Shown piece after piece: positions 11,901 through 23,415 of a stretch of 64,000 nt of DNA. Positions within the stretch are counted from its first letter, which is position 1, and the number at the start of each line of letters is the position of its first letter. Origin of the DNA: Lathyrus oleraceus (lineage: Eukaryota > Streptophyta > Magnoliopsida > Fabales > Fabaceae); assembly GCF_024323335.1 (NCBI RefSeq), contig NC_066584.1, positions 433,685,408 through 433,749,407 on the forward strand. Direction: 5' to 3'. The translations under genes were made by a program, and so were the position numbers. The notes beneath the pieces are model-generated. The model was not told where the DNA came from. It did no database searches and saw nothing but the letters and a program-made list of their open reading frames with translations.

Positions 11901-12658
11901 GTCTGAACACGATGGATCTTGATCTGAATTGTGCTTGGACTCACTTCAATTGCTTGCAGGAGGAGAATGGAAAGGTTTAGAAGCAATGGATTCCTGGAGA
12001 ATTGAATTCCAAAATATTGGATATTCAAGCTCAAATTCAAATGAATTTATCAGGTTTATCCTATGAGAGTGAAGGGTTTGAAGAGGGGGATCAAAGCTAG
12101 CGCAATGGTGTCTGAAATTCTAAGCATAAGGGCTTCTATATATAGCTCAATCATGTGATATTTGAACACTCTTTTCCACTTTCTAAAATTGGCAAATGAT
12201 GATGGATTGGTGCATGGGCGTGCATAGGCCCATGAAATGATAGTTGAAGGTCTAATTTGAATGATCAGATGTGTTGAAGTTAACTTAGATTGCAAGGCAC
12301 ATATGCATTGTTGCTTGAAGTTGGATCCGTGCCAAATTGTATCAGTCTGTTTAAGCCATGTGCAGCCTATGTATTTCTCATCCAAAATGAATGAATTTGA
12401 GCTCTTTCGAAAGGTGAGATCAAGAGGAACAAGTTTGATGTTATACACTTTTTCATTTGGAGCTTGGAACTTGATGAAATTTGAGGTGGAAGTTTGGAAA
12501 AATTTGACATATCAAAAATTTTCTAAGTGTCAAGCCATATGTATCAATATTCCACCTTGCTTAACTTTTTATAGAAGCTTCAAATGAGAAAAGTGTATTC
12601 ATCAAAGTTGTATCTCTCTCAAAGACCTTCAAAATGGTCACAAATTTCATATCATTTG
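8958..12658 (-). repeat. Ogre A 3' LTR, U5-side part
   Basis: 3701 bp from the LTR end (8958) to the SIRE B insertion site, counting one copy of its target ATTTG. Together with 29035-30036 it makes an LTR of about 4.7 kb. The segment 9018-9185, read on the minus strand, carries the Ogre-type end block with CGGTGGCGACTC and a GGGTGCTAACACCTTCC block like that in the Ogre D LTR. No gene is visible; small ORFs near 9552, 11668 and 12261 look like chance. Confidence 0.85.
12136..12145 (-). promoter_or_regulatory. candidate TATA box, Ogre A LTR
   Basis: CTATATATAG, followed on the minus strand by a C/T-rich stretch that looks like a leader. It lies about 1.5 kb into the LTR counted from its start at 30036 with SIRE B removed. 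Inference from motif and position. Confidence 0.4.
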
Positions 12659-12979
12659 TGTTGATTCTAAGTGTTGGCAGCAATTTTGGTAAAACAAAGA
12701 GTGTTCACAAGATGTCATGTGTGATGTCTTAACATGAGATATCCTATGTACCTACTGGAATTCAAGAACATGTGCAAGCAGGATTGTTTCAGAATGCCAC
12801 ATACAATGACAAGGCTTCTGATATTGGTTGTACCCGCTGGAGCTTAAATGGAAGACATGTTCATGCAGGATTGTTTCAGATGACATACACAATGTCATGG
12901 CATCTGATATGGTTGTACCTGCTAAAAGCTATAAAAGGAATTATTGGATTATGCAGGATTTTTCCAGGATGTCAGACCC

Positions 12980-12993
12980 GATGTCATGACATC
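12980..12993. repeat. 14-bp palindrome in SIRE B LTR
   Basis: GATGTCATGACATC is its own reverse complement. The matching copy in the 3' LTR is at 28128-28141. GATGTC or near matches recur through the U3 part of the LTR, suggesting a clustered cis-element. Confidence 0.8.
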
Positions 12994-13212
12994 CTGTACA
13001 CAGAACATTCAGTATGAATGTCTGGTGTTTTATGATTGCACAATTAATGGCAATCTTTGTATGATTGAAGATATGGCTAGCTGGCGCATTCAATCATAGA
13101 TTACAACCAGATTTACTTATTTTCCAAGGAGATCTATACAGCTGTTATAAAAAGATTTGATTGGAAAACAGATTTTGGGTTTTCAAGATGTCCAAGCCCA
13201 GCTGGAAGCTTC

Positions 13213-13220
13213 TATAAAAA
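13213..13220 (+). promoter_or_regulatory. TATA box of SIRE B 5' LTR
   Basis: TATAAAAA followed by GGGACTTAG, about 550 bp into the LTR; an identical copy sits at 28361-28368 in the 3' LTR. A weaker TTATAAAAAG lies about 65 bp upstream. Confidence 0.6.
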
Positions 13221-13377
13221 GGGACTTAGAAAACCTGTTTGAATACACAACCAAGACTGAGCGAAATATAGAGAGAGAGCTAGGGTTTGTGTCTGTTTAG
13301 TCGTAAGACTTGTAGGTCATTCAAGTCATCCATTGATGATTGAATTGGACTGATTTGTGGTTGTATTTTGTCACTCT

Positions 13378-13513
13378 AAAGCTATTAAGCAAGAGTGTGT
13401 GTCTGCTTGATCAAAGCTATGAAGCAAGATCAAGTGTGTGTCTTCTTGATCAAAGCTTTGAAGCAAGATCAAGAGTGTGTCTTCTTGATTGAAACTGTGA
13501 AGTAAAATCAAGA
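13378..13513 (+). repeat. short tandem repeat in SIRE B LTR
   Basis: About four imperfect units near 40 bp, each built around CTTGATCAAAGCT, GAAGCAAGATCAAG and GTGTGTCTTCTTGAT. The copy in the 3' LTR is at about 28526-28661. Confidence 0.7.
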
Positions 13514-13883
13514 GTTTGTAATTGAAAAGTATTTTCTTTTCACAAGGGATTGTTGTTTAAAATCACAGGTGTGTGATTGTAAGGGAAGTGAGTGGGTTCT
13601 CATATCTAAGAGTGTTTAGGTAGAAGTTGCACGGGTAGAGATTAGGTGAGAAAGACTGTAACTTGTTGAAGTGTACAGATAGTCTTTGAACTAATTCTAT
13701 TTTAGTGAATTTCCTTCCTGGCTTGGTAGCCCCCAGACGTAGGTGAGTTGCACCGAACTGGGTTAACAATTGCTTGTGTTATTCGCTTTACCATTCTGTT
13801 TTTATCTTATCCATTGTGTGTTAGCAGATATCAGTGTCGTAACATTACCTTCGACATCTTATATCTGATACCAGAATTTCAAT

Positions 13884-13895
13884 TGGTATCAGAGC
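13884..13895 (+). other. primer-binding site, initiator tRNA-Met (SIRE B)
   Basis: TGGTATCAGAGC two bases after the LTR end, complementary to the 3' end of initiator Met-tRNA, the usual primer of Ty1/copia elements. Confidence 0.9.
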
Positions 13896-13948
13896 AGGCA
13901 TCCTGCTCTGGTTCTGGGTGAGATCTAGGGGCAATACTTTATGGTACA

Positions 13949-14854
13949 ATGGAGAGAGATGAAGGATCTGTTCATAGGCCACCAATCTTGGATGGTTCTA
14001 ACTATGACTATTGGAAACCTAGAATGGTAGCGTTTCTGAAATCCCTTGATAACAAGGCTTGGAAAGCTGTGCTAACAGGGTGGGTGCATCCTGTCATTAC
14101 TAAAGAAGGAGAAGCCACCACTGAGAAGAAGCCTGAAGAACAATGGTCCAAGGAGGAGGATGATCTTGCTCTTGGGAACTCTAAAGCCTTGAATGCAATA
14201 TTCAATGGGGTAGACAAGAATATTTTCAGGCTGGTAAATAACCGTGAAGTGGCCAAAGATGCTTGGAACATTCTCAAGATCACTCATGAAGGCACCACTA
14301 GGGTAAAGATGTCTAGACTTCAGCTGCTCACCTCCATGTTTGAAAACTTAAGGATGAAAGAAGATGAAAATATTCATGAATTCTACATGAGTATCCTTGA
14401 AATTGCCAATGCCTCTGGAGCCTTGGGGGAGAAGATGTCAGATGAAAAGTTAGTAAGAAAAATACTCAGATCACTCCCCAAGAGATTTGCTATGAAAGTA
14501 ACAGCCATAGAAGAATCACAAGACATCTCAAATATGAGAGTTGACGAGCTAATTGGATCCCTCCAAACATTTGAGATGGGAATATGTGATGGAGCTGAAA
14601 AGAAAGCCAAGAGCATAGCATTTATGTCAAACACTGAAGAGGAAGATGAGGAAGGTGGTCAAGATATTGATGAAGACATAGCAAATGAGATAGCAATGCT
14701 GGGAAGACAGTTCAACAGACTGATAAAAAGGGTAGATGTGAGAGCAAAGGGAAATGTCAAGAACATCACATCTGACAAATCCAATAGCTTTGGTAAGAAA
14801 CCAAAGTCTGAAGAAAAGCCCAAAGATGTTCAGTGCTATGAGTGCAATGGGTAT
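13949..14854 (+). pseudogene. gag: SIRE B gag, N-terminal part, cut at the zinc knuckle
   Basis: ATG at 13949 opens a copia-type Gag (UBN2-like) with RPPILDGSNYDYWKPRM near the start. It continues through capsid helices with AKDAWNILKITHEG and LRMKEDENIHEF, and an acidic stretch EEEDEEGGQDIDED. The first half of a CCHC knuckle (CYECNG) is reached at about 14834, where Tekay C interrupts it. The codons resume at 23416 after the duplicated GGTAT with a Gly-His-Ile and the final Cys, so the knuckle was intact before insertion. The 322-residue ORF ending at 14917 is a fusion into Tekay LTR sequence, not a real C-terminus. Confidence 0.9.
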
Positions 14855-15545
14855 TGTAACACCCTTCTAATATACCCCAAATATTTAATTAAAATAACAA
14901 CATATAAATCAGAGTAATCATACAATTAAGGGTGTCACACATTTATTTCGCACCATTCGTCATACTATTTAGTCATGCTCATTATTTAACTCAAAACATA
15001 AAGTATTGCACAATACGCAGCTGATAGAGATCATTCAAAACATGTAACATACTACATGTAAACTGGTTCAACAAACATCAACAACACAATTAAAATGTTC
15101 CCTCCCGATGTTACATCTATCAGAGCATGACCCACTAAGGAGACTACACTAGACTCCAAGCATTGGCTTCTACTCAATCACTGCTCGTTACCTGAAAAAT
15201 AGTTGTAAGGGTGAGTTCCTCAATCGATATAATAAGCATTATAGAATATAATGTCATGTTAAGTAATTTAACACATTAATCACCCTAATCGTATCACACA
15301 TTCAGTAACGGCACATCAACTCAAATATCATACTCAAAATCAACACAATTCATACTCACGCTCAATGCCAACACAACACACGTATAACATTGGAATACAT
15401 CCATTCATATTATACACTACACATATATTATGCAATGAGACTCCATGCATGCGGTACCGACTATTCGTGAACATATAGTTCAACCTCACCGACCAAATCC
15501 AGGTACGGCTACCAAGCTCACCAGTCCCACTCATTTGAGACCTAG

Positions 15546-15740
15546 TGACTCACATCACTAATTCCTCACCATGGGAATTAGCTACCACCCCAAGGGCCAT
15601 GCTATGCACGCTAATTCACCTAGCATGCAAACATCAAAAACAGTCCAAATGACTAACATCACTAATTCCTCACCATGGGAATTAGCTACCACCATAAAGG
15701 CCACATTATGCACGCTAATCACCTAGCAATGCAACATCAC
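15546..15740. repeat. tandem duplication of about 105 bp in Tekay C LTR
   Basis: Two imperfect copies, each with ACATCACTAATTCCTCACC, GGGAATTAGCTACCACC, and a CTATGCACGCTAATTCACC-type end. The same pair occurs in the 5' LTR at about 22095-22289. Confidence 0.75.
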
Positions 15741-16033
15741 AACAATAATCCACAATGGACCGATGCTCACTCTCTAAGCCATAAAACAGTCCATTCACAA
15801 CACATGCATAACATACACATTCACAACATTATGCATACCATCATACATTATCAACACATGTATCAACACATCATATCATGTCAAATAATTAAACACAGTA
15901 TTAGCACACTCTACTAATACCTATACTGCTCAAAACAGCGGGAAATAATCCCTACTATATCACACACCGATATAGGCAACCATCAATTAGGCACACAACA
16001 TTTTAATTAACAATTTTTCCACTCTGCAACAGT

Positions 16034-16284
16034 GTTAACCGGTTAACGCCCTGGGTTAACCGGTTAACGCAGCACAAACACGCTTCCTGCCCAAAACTTA
16101 ACAGTGTTAACCGGTTAACGCCCTGGGTTAACCGGTTAACGCAGCACAAACAGCAATATCTCAGCAATCACAACAGTGTTAACCGGTTAACACCCTGGGT
16201 TAACCGGTTAACGCAGACAAAACAGCAATTATTCAGAATACATAACAGTGTTAACCGGTTAACACCCTGGGTTAACCGGTTAAC
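16034..16284. repeat. array of eight GTTAACCGGTTAAC palindromes (Tekay C 3' LTR)
   Basis: Four units of roughly 60-80 bp. Each has two perfect 14-bp palindromes separated by a 7-nt spacer, GCCCTGG or ACCCTGG, and each unit is preceded by AACAGT. Spacing between units varies while the palindromes stay perfect. Confidence 0.95.
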
Positions 16285-16866
16285 GCAAGACAGAAGCTGT
16301 TCCTGCGCTAACACAAGGCAGAATGCAGAATTCTCCGCATTTTCCGCCGTTGGAGGACTTCCGGACCTCCGATTCCAATTCCGTAAAAAGCTATACGTTC
16401 GGAAATTCACAACTAACCCAAACACAGATTCAATTACAGCCTAAACACGGTTTTATCCAACATAATTTTCCAGCATTCATAATCCCAATTAGGGTCAATT
16501 CAACGGTTTATCACTACCCATTACATGCTAATCCATAATACCCATTAAACGACGATAAACCCCCCTTACCTGAGTTAATCCGACAATCTCTAAGCTCCAA
16601 GCTTTTCTCTTCTCCAACCTTTGCCCTTGCTCTTCCTCTTTGCCCTTTCTCCACTTTCCACTTTTCAGCCGCTTCTCTGTTTCACGTAAAAACTCTTTTT
16701 ACCAAATGGGATTCTTTTTCCTTACTTCACACTTATATATTTTCCAATAATTATTATTCCAAAATAATAATAATAATAATCCAATAATTCCAATTATTTA
16801 ACTAAATTAATAAATATAATATTAATTTAAATCAAATAATTATCTTATTTTTATTGGGGTGTTACA

Positions 16867-16884
16867 ACTCTCCCCCACTAAAAG
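16867..16884 (-). other. polypurine tract, Tekay C
   Basis: On the minus strand TTTTAGTGGGGGAGAGTT directly precedes the 3' LTR. It is the plus-strand DNA priming site typical of Tekay-type chromoviruses. Confidence 0.9.
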
Positions 16885-16908
16885 AGTTTTCGTCCTCGAA
16901 AACATACC

Positions 16909-19900
16909 TCAAGCGAATAACTCCGGATAAGACTCCTTCATCTGACTCTCCAGTTCCCAAGTCACATTGCCACCTGGTGGTCCTCCCCAAGCTACCTTTA
17001 CCAAAGCAATCTCTTTACCCCGCAACTGCTTCAACTCTCTATCCTCGATCCTCATAGGTGATGTTTCAACAGTCAGGTTATCTCTCACCTGTACATCATC
17101 TACTTGGACTACATGCGACGGATCATGAATGTACCTCCTCAGCTGAGACACATGAAAAACCTCGTGCAAATTCGCAAGCGACAGCGGTAAAGCGATACGA
17201 TAGGCTACCTCCCCTATCCTCTCCAAAATCTGATAAGGACCAATAAATCGAGGTGTCAACTTCTTCGACTTCAAAGCTCGACCAACACCAGTTATCGGAG
17301 TGACACGAAGAAACACATGATCTCCCTCTTGAAACTCAAGCGACTTCCTCCTCTTGTCGTGATAACTCTTCTGACGACTCTGAGCAATTCTCATCTTCTC
17401 CTGAATCATCTTAATCTTTTCCGTGGTTTGTTGAACAATCTCCGGTCCAACCACAACACTCTCACCGGACTCATACCAACATAAAGGTGTCCAACATCTC
17501 CTACCATACAAAGCTTCAAACGGTGCCATACCAATGCTCGAATGAAAACTATTGTTGTAGGTAAACTCAATCAAAGGCAAATAACAATCCCAAGCACCTC
17601 CCTTTTCCAAAATACAAGCCCTCAAAAGATCCTCTAGTGACTGAATCGTCCTCTCAGTCTGACCATCAGTCTGCGGATGATATGCAGAACTCAATCTCAG
17701 CTTAGTTCCCAAAGCCCTCTGCAAACCTTCCCAAAACTTCGATGTAAATCTAGGATCTCTGTCCGAAACAATACTCGACGGAATACCATGCAAACTTACA
17801 ATTTTCTCAATATACAACTCAGCTAATCTCTCTAACGGATAATCCATTCTGATCGGAATTAAATGAGCCGATTTCATCAATCTGTCAACAATCACCCAAA
17901 TAGCTTCAAAATTCCTACTTGTCCTCGGTAAACCCGAAACAAAATCCATACTGATACTATCCCACTTCCACTCTGGAATAGCCAACGGTTGCATTAGCCC
18001 AGACGGCTTCTGATGCTCAATCTTTGACTTCTGACAAGTCAAACAAGAATAAACAAAACTCGCAATTTCTCTTTTCATTCCCGGCCACCAAAATAGCTTT
18101 TTCAAATCATGATACATTTTCATAGCCCCAGGATGAATACTCAAGCCACTACGATGTCCTTCCTCAAGAATACTCTTCTTAAGTTCGGTAACATCCGGAA
18201 TACACACCCGATTCCCAAATTTCAAAATACCATTCTTATCAACTCTGAATTCACCACCTAGACCTTGATTCACTAAAGTCAACTTATCAACCAAAAGCAC
18301 ATCGGATTTCTGACCCTCTCTAATCTCATCCAGAATACCACTCGTTAACTTCAACATTCCCAATTTAACACTATTGTGAGTACTCTCACACACCAAACTC
18401 AAGTCTCTAAACTGCTCAATTAAATCCAATTCCTTAACCATTAACATAGACATATGCAATGATTTCCGACTCAATGCATCAGCCACTACGTTTGCTTTAC
18501 CCGGATGGTAATTCAAACCAAAGTCATAATCCTTCAGAAACTCTAACCATCTCCTCTGTCTCATATTCAGCTCTTTCTGATCAAATAAATACTTTAAACT
18601 TTTATGGTCACTGAAAACCTCAAATCTTGACCCGTACAAGTAATGCCTCCATAACTTCAGAACAAATACCACGGCTGCCAACTCTAAATCGTGTGTCGGA
18701 TAGTTCCTCTCATGAATCCTCAGTTGTCTCGAAGCATAAGCTATAACCTGCTTATTCTGCATCAACACACCACCCAAACCCAACAATGAAGCATCACAGT
18801 AAACCTCAAATGGTTCCGACGGACTCGGTAATATCAGAATAGGAGCAATAGTTAACCTTCTCTTTAACTCTTGGAAACCTTCTTCACATTTTGAGTCCCA
18901 AACAAACGCTTGCCCCTTTCTAGTCAACATCGTCAACGGTAACGCCAACTTAGAAAATCCCTCAATGAATTTCCTATAGTAACCAGCCAATCCAAGGAAA
19001 CTTCGAATCTCAGCAACAGACTTCGGAGCTTCCCACTTAGACACCGCTTCTATCTTAGAAGGATCAACAGCAACACCACCTCTTGAAATCACATGACCAA
19101 GAAAACTAACCTCCTCTAACCAAAATTCACACTTGGATAGTTTAGCAAATAACTTCTTTTCTCGCAGAACTTCTAAAACCACTCTCAAATGCTCAGCATG
19201 CTCTTCTTCAGATTTCGAATACACCAAAATGTCATCAATAAACACCACAACAAACTTGTCTAGGTACGGATGGAAAATCCTATTCATATACTCCATGAAT
19301 ACTCCAGGCGCATTAGTCACACCAAAAGGCATTACAGAATACTCATAATGTCCATACCTTGTTCTGAAAGCAGTCTTCTGAATATCCTCAGTTTTCACAC
19401 GTATCTGATGATATCCCGATCTCAAATCTATCTTGCTGAACACACTCGCACCAACCAACTGATCCATCAAATCATCAATTCTCGGCAAAGGATACCGATT
19501 CTTGATCGTCACTTTATTCAGTTGCCTGTAGTCCACACACAACCTCATAGTACCTTCTTTCTTCTTAACCAATAACACTGGTGCACCCCACGGTGACACA
19601 CTCGGACGAATAAATTTCTTATCCAATAGATCTTCCAGCTGACTCTTCAATTCAGCTAACTCAACAGCAGACATACGGTACGGAGCCATCGATATCGGTC
19701 TAGTACCAGGTACCAAATCAATCGAGATTTCAACTTCACGCTCTGGCGGCAATTCATTCACTTCTTCAGGAAACACACCAGGAAAATCACACACCACAGC
19801 TAGATCGCCAATCACCAGTTTATCTTTAGCCTCCAAAATCGCTAACATCATAAACAACTCTGCCCCACCTGCTACTTCCTCATTCACCTGCCTTGCTGAT

Positions 19901-21279
19901 AGAAACAAATCCTTACCTTCCTCAATCTCAGGAAGTATCACAGTCTTATCAAAACAGTTGATAGAAACCCGGTTAAACACCAACCAGTTCATACCCAAGA
20001 TAACATCAATCTGCACTAATGGAAGACACACAAGGTCTATCCCAAAGTCTCTACCAAAAATACTCAAAGGACAATTCAAACAAACTGAAGTAGTAGTCAC
20101 TGAACCCTTCGCAGGAGTATCAATCACCATACTTCCATGCATCTCAGATATCTCTAACTTAAGTTTCACAGCACAATCCAAAGATATAAAGGAATGAGTC
20201 GCACCTGTGTCAATAATAGCTACAAGAGGAAAGCCATTAATATAACACGTACCTCGGATCAAACGGTCGTCTGCAAAAGTCTCAGAACCCGATAAAGCAA
20301 AGACCTTGCCTCCCGACTGGTTCTCCTTCTTTGGCTTAGGACACTGTGGACTGATATGACCCACCTCTCCACAGTTGAAGCAAGTCAGAGTCTTCAACCG
20401 GCACTCTGCAGCCAAATGACCACCTTTACCACACTTGAAACACTTCTTCTCGGCACTGGTACACTCGTGGAAACGATGTCCCGCCTGACCACATCTGTAA
20501 CACTTAGCAGGAGCACTAGAGTCTCCCCCACTAGGCCTCTTCATCCCACTCTGTCTCTGGAAACCTTTGCCAGCTGCATACGATTTCCCACGATCATTCT
20601 GATTCTTGCCTCTCCTATCAACCCTCTGCTGATAGCTCTCCGCTCTGGCTTTGGAATCCTGTTCAAAAATCCTGCAACAGTCCACCAAATCAGAAAACAC
20701 TCTAATCCGCTGATACCCAATAGCCTGCTTGATCTCAGGACGTAACCCGTTCTCAAACTTCACACATTTTGAAAATTCCCCAGTAGCCTCATCATAGGGA
20801 GTGTAATACTTCGACAGCTCTGTGAACTTAGCAGCATACTCAGTAACAGACTTGTCACCCTGCTTCAATTCTAAGAACTCTATCTCTTTCTTTCCTCTGA
20901 CATCCTCTGGAAAGTACTTCCTCAGGAATCTCTCTCGGAACACAGCCCAAGTGATCTCAGCATTCCCAGCAGATTCCAACTCAGTGCGGTTAGCAACCCA
21001 CCAATCATCTGCTTCCTCTGACAGCATATGCGTACCGAACCTGACCTTCTGGTTATCGGCACACTCAGTCACTCGGAAGATTCTCTCGATCTCCTTCAAC
21101 CACTTCTGAGCGCCATCTGGATCGTATGCTCCCTTGAACATTGGAGGATTGTTCTTCTGGAACTCACTCAGTTGACGAGCAGCTCCCATTCCCACAACAT
21201 TCGGATTCCCTCCAAGTACTCCAGCTAGCATACCCAGAGCCTCAGCAATCGCAACATCGTCTCTACCTCTTCCCGCCAT
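16909..21279 (-). CDS. gag-pol: Gag-Pol polyprotein with chromodomain (Tekay-type chromovirus), intact
   Basis: One open frame of 1456 residues, ATG at 21279, stop by 16909. Capsid domain at about residues 40-210. Three CCHC knuckles start at 260, 280 and 300 ([14 protein letters not shown] and two relatives). Protease active site IDTGATHS with Asp 357. RT about 530-735 with FIDD at 680-683. RNase H about 823-940 with CDAS at 828 and SDHKS at 890. Integrase zinc region about 1042-1085, then the catalytic triad Asp1112, Asp1173 and Glu1209, with the expected 35-residue gap. A chromodomain at about 1403-1455 ends [18 protein letters not shown]. Chromodomains of this clade are thought to direct integration toward heterochromatin. 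All catalytic residues examined are present and there are no internal stops, so the product could be functional. Gag and Pol share one frame, so their ratio must be set after translation or by another route. Confidence 0.97.
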   Translation of the reverse strand: MAGRGRDDVAIAEALGMLAGVLGGNPNVVGMGAARQLSEFQKNNPPMFKGAYDPDGAQKWLKEIERIFRVTECADNQKVRFGTHMLSEEADDWWVANRTELESAGNAEITWAVFRERFLRKYFPEDVRGKKEIEFLELKQGDKSVTEYAAKFTELSKYYTPYDEATGEFSKCVKFENGLRPEIKQAIGYQRIRVFSDLVDCCRIFEQDSKARAESYQQRVDRRGKNQNDRGKSYAAGKGFQRQSGMKRPSGGDSSAPAKCYRCGQAGHRFHECTSAEKKCFKCGKGGHLAAECRLKTLTCFNCGEVGHISPQCPKPKKENQSGGKVFALSGSETFADDRLIRGTCYINGFPLVAIIDTGATHSFISLDCAVKLKLEISEMHGSMVIDTPAKGSVTTTSVCLNCPLSIFGRDFGIDLVCLPLVQIDVILGMNWLVFNRVSINCFDKTVILPEIEEGKDLFLSARQVNEEVAGGAELFMMLAILEAKDKLVIGDLAVVCDFPGVFPEEVNELPPEREVEISIDLVPGTRPISMAPYRMSAVELAELKSQLEDLLDKKFIRPSVSPWGAPVLLVKKKEGTMRLCVDYRQLNKVTIKNRYPLPRIDDLMDQLVGASVFSKIDLRSGYHQIRVKTEDIQKTAFRTRYGHYEYSVMPFGVTNAPGVFMEYMNRIFHPYLDKFVVVFIDDILVYSKSEEEHAEHLRVVLEVLREKKLFAKLSKCEFWLEEVSFLGHVISRGGVAVDPSKIEAVSKWEAPKSVAEIRSFLGLAGYYRKFIEGFSKLALPLTMLTRKGQAFVWDSKCEEGFQELKRRLTIAPILILPSPSEPFEVYCDASLLGLGGVLMQNKQVIAYASRQLRIHERNYPTHDLELAAVVFVLKLWRHYLYGSRFEVFSDHKSLKYLFDQKELNMRQRRWLEFLKDYDFGLNYHPGKANVVADALSRKSLHMSMLMVKELDLIEQFRDLSLVCESTHNSVKLGMLKLTSGILDEIREGQKSDVLLVDKLTLVNQGLGGEFRVDKNGILKFGNRVCIPDVTELKKSILEEGHRSGLSIHPGAMKMYHDLKKLFWWPGMKREIASFVYSCLTCQKSKIEHQKPSGLMQPLAIPEWKWDSISMDFVSGLPRTSRNFEAIWVIVDRLMKSAHLIPIRMDYPLERLAELYIEKIVSLHGIPSSIVSDRDPRFTSKFWEGLQRALGTKLRLSSAYHPQTDGQTERTIQSLEDLLRACILEKGGAWDCYLPLIEFTYNNSFHSSIGMAPFEALYGRRCWTPLCWYESGESVVVGPEIVQQTTEKIKMIQEKMRIAQSRQKSYHDKRRKSLEFQEGDHVFLRVTPITGVGRALKSKKLTPRFIGPYQILERIGEVAYRIALPLSLANLHEVFHVSQLRRYIHDPSHVVQVDDVQVRDNLTVETSPMRIEDRELKQLRGKEIALVKVAWGGPPGGNVTWELESQMKESYPELFA

Positions 21280-21387
21280 CTCTATTCTGAAAACCCAACA
21301 AGCTAAAACAATGAGTACTGATAGGGTTACACAACACCTATCCCGTACAGGGGAACAGAATAATTACGACTCGACTCGACCGACTAT

Positions 21388-21399
21388 GCTCTGATACCA
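21388..21399 (-). other. primer-binding site, initiator tRNA-Met (Tekay C)
   Basis: On the minus strand TGGTATCAGAGC, followed by ATAGTCGG, lies four bases inside the 5' LTR end. The extended match is typical of chromoviruses. Confidence 0.9.
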
Positions 21400-22582
21400 C
21401 TAATGTAACACCCTTCTAATATACCCCAAATATTTAATTAAAATAACAACATATAAATCAGAGTAATCATGCAATTAAGGGTGTCACACATTTATTTCGC
21501 ACCATTCGTCATACTATTTAGTCATGCTCATTATTTAACTCAAAACATAAAGTATTGCACAATACGCAGCTGATAGAGATCATTCAAAACATGTAACATA
21601 CTACATGTAAACTGGTTCAACAAACATCAACAACACAATTAAAATGTTCCCTCCCGATGTTACATCTATCAGAGCATGACCCACTAAGGAGACTACACTA
21701 GACTCCAAGCATTGGCTTCTACTCAATCACTGCTCGTTACCTGAAAAATAGTTGTAAGGGTGAGTTCCTCAATCGATATAATAAGCATTATAGAATATAA
21801 TGTCATGTTAAGTAATTTAACACATTAATCACCCTAATCGTATCACACATTCAGTAACGGCACATCAACTCAAATATCATACTCAAAATCAACACAATTC
21901 ATACTCACGCTCAATGCCAACACAACGCACGTATAACATTGGAATACATCCATTCATATTATACACTACACATATATTATGCAATGAGACTCCATGCATG
22001 CGGTACCGACTATTCGTGAACATATAGTTCAACCTCACCGACCAAATCCAGGTACGGCTACCAAGCTCACCAGTCCCACTCATTTGAGACCTAGTGACTC
22101 ACATCACTAATTCCTCACCATGGGAATTAGCTACCACCCCAAGGGCCATGCTATGCACGCTAATTCACCTAGCATGCAAACATCAAAAACAGTCCAAATG
22201 ACTAACATCACTAATTCCTCACCATGGGAATTAGCTACCACCATAAAGGCCACATTATGCACGCTAATCACCTAGCAATGCAACATCACAACAATAATCC
22301 ACAATGGACCGATGCTCACTCTCTAAGCCATAAAACAGTCCATTCACAACACATGCATAACATACACATTCACAACATTATGCATACCATCATACATTAT
22401 CAACACATGTATCAACACATCATATCATGTCAAATAATTAAACACAGTATTAGCACACTCTACTAATACCTATACTGCTCAAAACAGCGGGAAATAATCC
22501 CTACTATATCACACACCGATATAGGCAACCATCAATTAGGCACACAACATTTTAATTAACAATTTTTCCACTCTGCAACAGT

Positions 22583-22833
22583 GTTAACCGGTTAACGCCC
22601 TGGGTTAACCGGTTAACGCAGCACAAACACGCTTCCTGCCCAAAACTTAACAGTGTTAACCGGTTAACGCCCTGGGTTAACCGGTTAACGCAGCACAAAC
22701 AGCAATATCTCAGCAATCACAACAGTGTTAACCGGTTAACACCCTGGGTTAACCGGTTAACGCAGACAAAACAGCAATTATTCAGAATACATAACAGTGT
22801 TAACCGGTTAACACCCTGGGTTAACCGGTTAAC
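22583..22833. repeat. array of eight GTTAACCGGTTAAC palindromes (Tekay C 5' LTR)
   Basis: Copy of the array at 16034-16284, with all eight palindromes perfect. If the TATA at 23281 is used, the array would lie in the transcribed leader, about 450-700 nt downstream of the start. Confidence 0.95.
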
Positions 22834-23280
22834 GCAAGACAGAAGCTGTTCCTGCGCTAACACAAGGCAGAATGCAGAATTCTCCGCATTTTCCGCCGTT
22901 GGAGGACTTCCGGACCTCCGATTCCAATTCCGTAAAAAGCTATACGTTCGGAAATTCACAACTAACCCAAACACAGATTCAATTACAGCCTAAACACGGT
23001 TTTATCCAACATAATTTTCCAGCATTCATAATCCCAATTAGGGTCAATTCAACGGTTTATCACTATCCATTACATGCTAATCCATAATACCCATTAAACG
23101 ACGATAAACCCCCCTTACCTGAGTTAATCCGACAATCTCTAAGCTCCAAGCTTTTCTCTTCTCCAACCTTTGCCCTTGCTCTTCCTCTTTGCCCTTTCTC
23201 CACTTTCCACTTTTCAGCCGCTTCTCTGTTTCACGTAAAAACTCTTTTTACCAAATGGGATTCTTTTTCCTTACTTCACA

Positions 23281-23288
23281 CTTATATA
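23281..23288 (-). promoter_or_regulatory. candidate TATA box, Tekay C 5' LTR
   Basis: TATATAAG on the minus strand, about 130 bp inside the LTR start; the 3' LTR copy is at 16732-16739. The region around it is very AT-rich, which weakens the call. Confidence 0.45.
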
Positions 23289-23415
23289 TTTTCCAATAAT
23301 TATTATTCCAAAATAATAATAATAATAATCCAATAATTCCAATTATTTAACTAAATTAATAAATATAATATTAATTTAAATCAAATAATTATCTTATTTT
23401 TATTGGGGTGTTACA

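Larger units (their letters stand above)
12659..13881 (+). repeat. SIRE B 5' LTR
   Basis: 1223 bp, TGTTGATTC to TTTCA. It holds TATAAAAA at 13213-13220, a perfect 14-bp palindrome at 12980-12993 and a tandem repeat at 13378-13513. Same length as the 3' LTR. Confidence 0.93.
14855..16866 (-). repeat. Tekay C 3' LTR
   Basis: 2012 bp. It differs from the other LTR at positions such as 14922, 15378 and about 16518. It contains an array of eight copies of a 14-bp palindrome (16034-16284) and an approximately 105-bp duplication (15546-15740). ORFs of 60-90 codons in it occur identically in both LTRs and have no recognisable domain. Confidence 0.95.
14855..23415 (-). mobile_element. Tekay C: complete chromovirus (Ty3/gypsy, Tekay/Del-type), minus strand
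   Basis: 8561 bp with two 2012-bp LTRs, TGTAACACCC to GGTGTTACA, and target duplication GGTAT at 14850-14854 and 23416-23420. On the minus strand: 5' LTR 23415-21404, initiator-Met primer site, one Gag-Pol ORF with C-terminal chromodomain, polypurine tract, 3' LTR 16866-14855. I found only about three base differences between the LTRs by eye, so insertion is recent. It is the youngest and best-preserved element here and lies antisense inside SIRE B gag. Confidence 0.96.
21404..23415 (-). repeat. Tekay C 5' LTR
   Basis: 2012 bp, nearly identical to 14855-16866 at a constant offset of 6549. The TATATAAG at 23281-23288 would put the RNA start close to the LTR's outer edge, leaving a short U3 and a long R-U5. 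Confidence 0.95.

Noticed and set aside
9552..12587. Several 60-130 codon ORFs on both strands as host genes
   Set aside because: They fall inside the Ogre A LTR, lack domains and overlap each other; both LTR ends and the SIRE B junction account for the region.
15340..15917. Paired ORFs in Tekay C LTRs (15340-15534 minus, 15675-15917 plus, and copies at 21889 and 22224)
   Set aside because: Duplicated only because the LTR is duplicated; His/Met-rich readings from a CA-rich stretch, no domain.
16168..16425. 85-codon minus-strand ORF with repeated VNRLTQG, also at 22717-22974
   Set aside because: It is a translation of the GTTAACCGGTTAAC palindrome array and occurs identically in both LTRs; no independent coding evidence.
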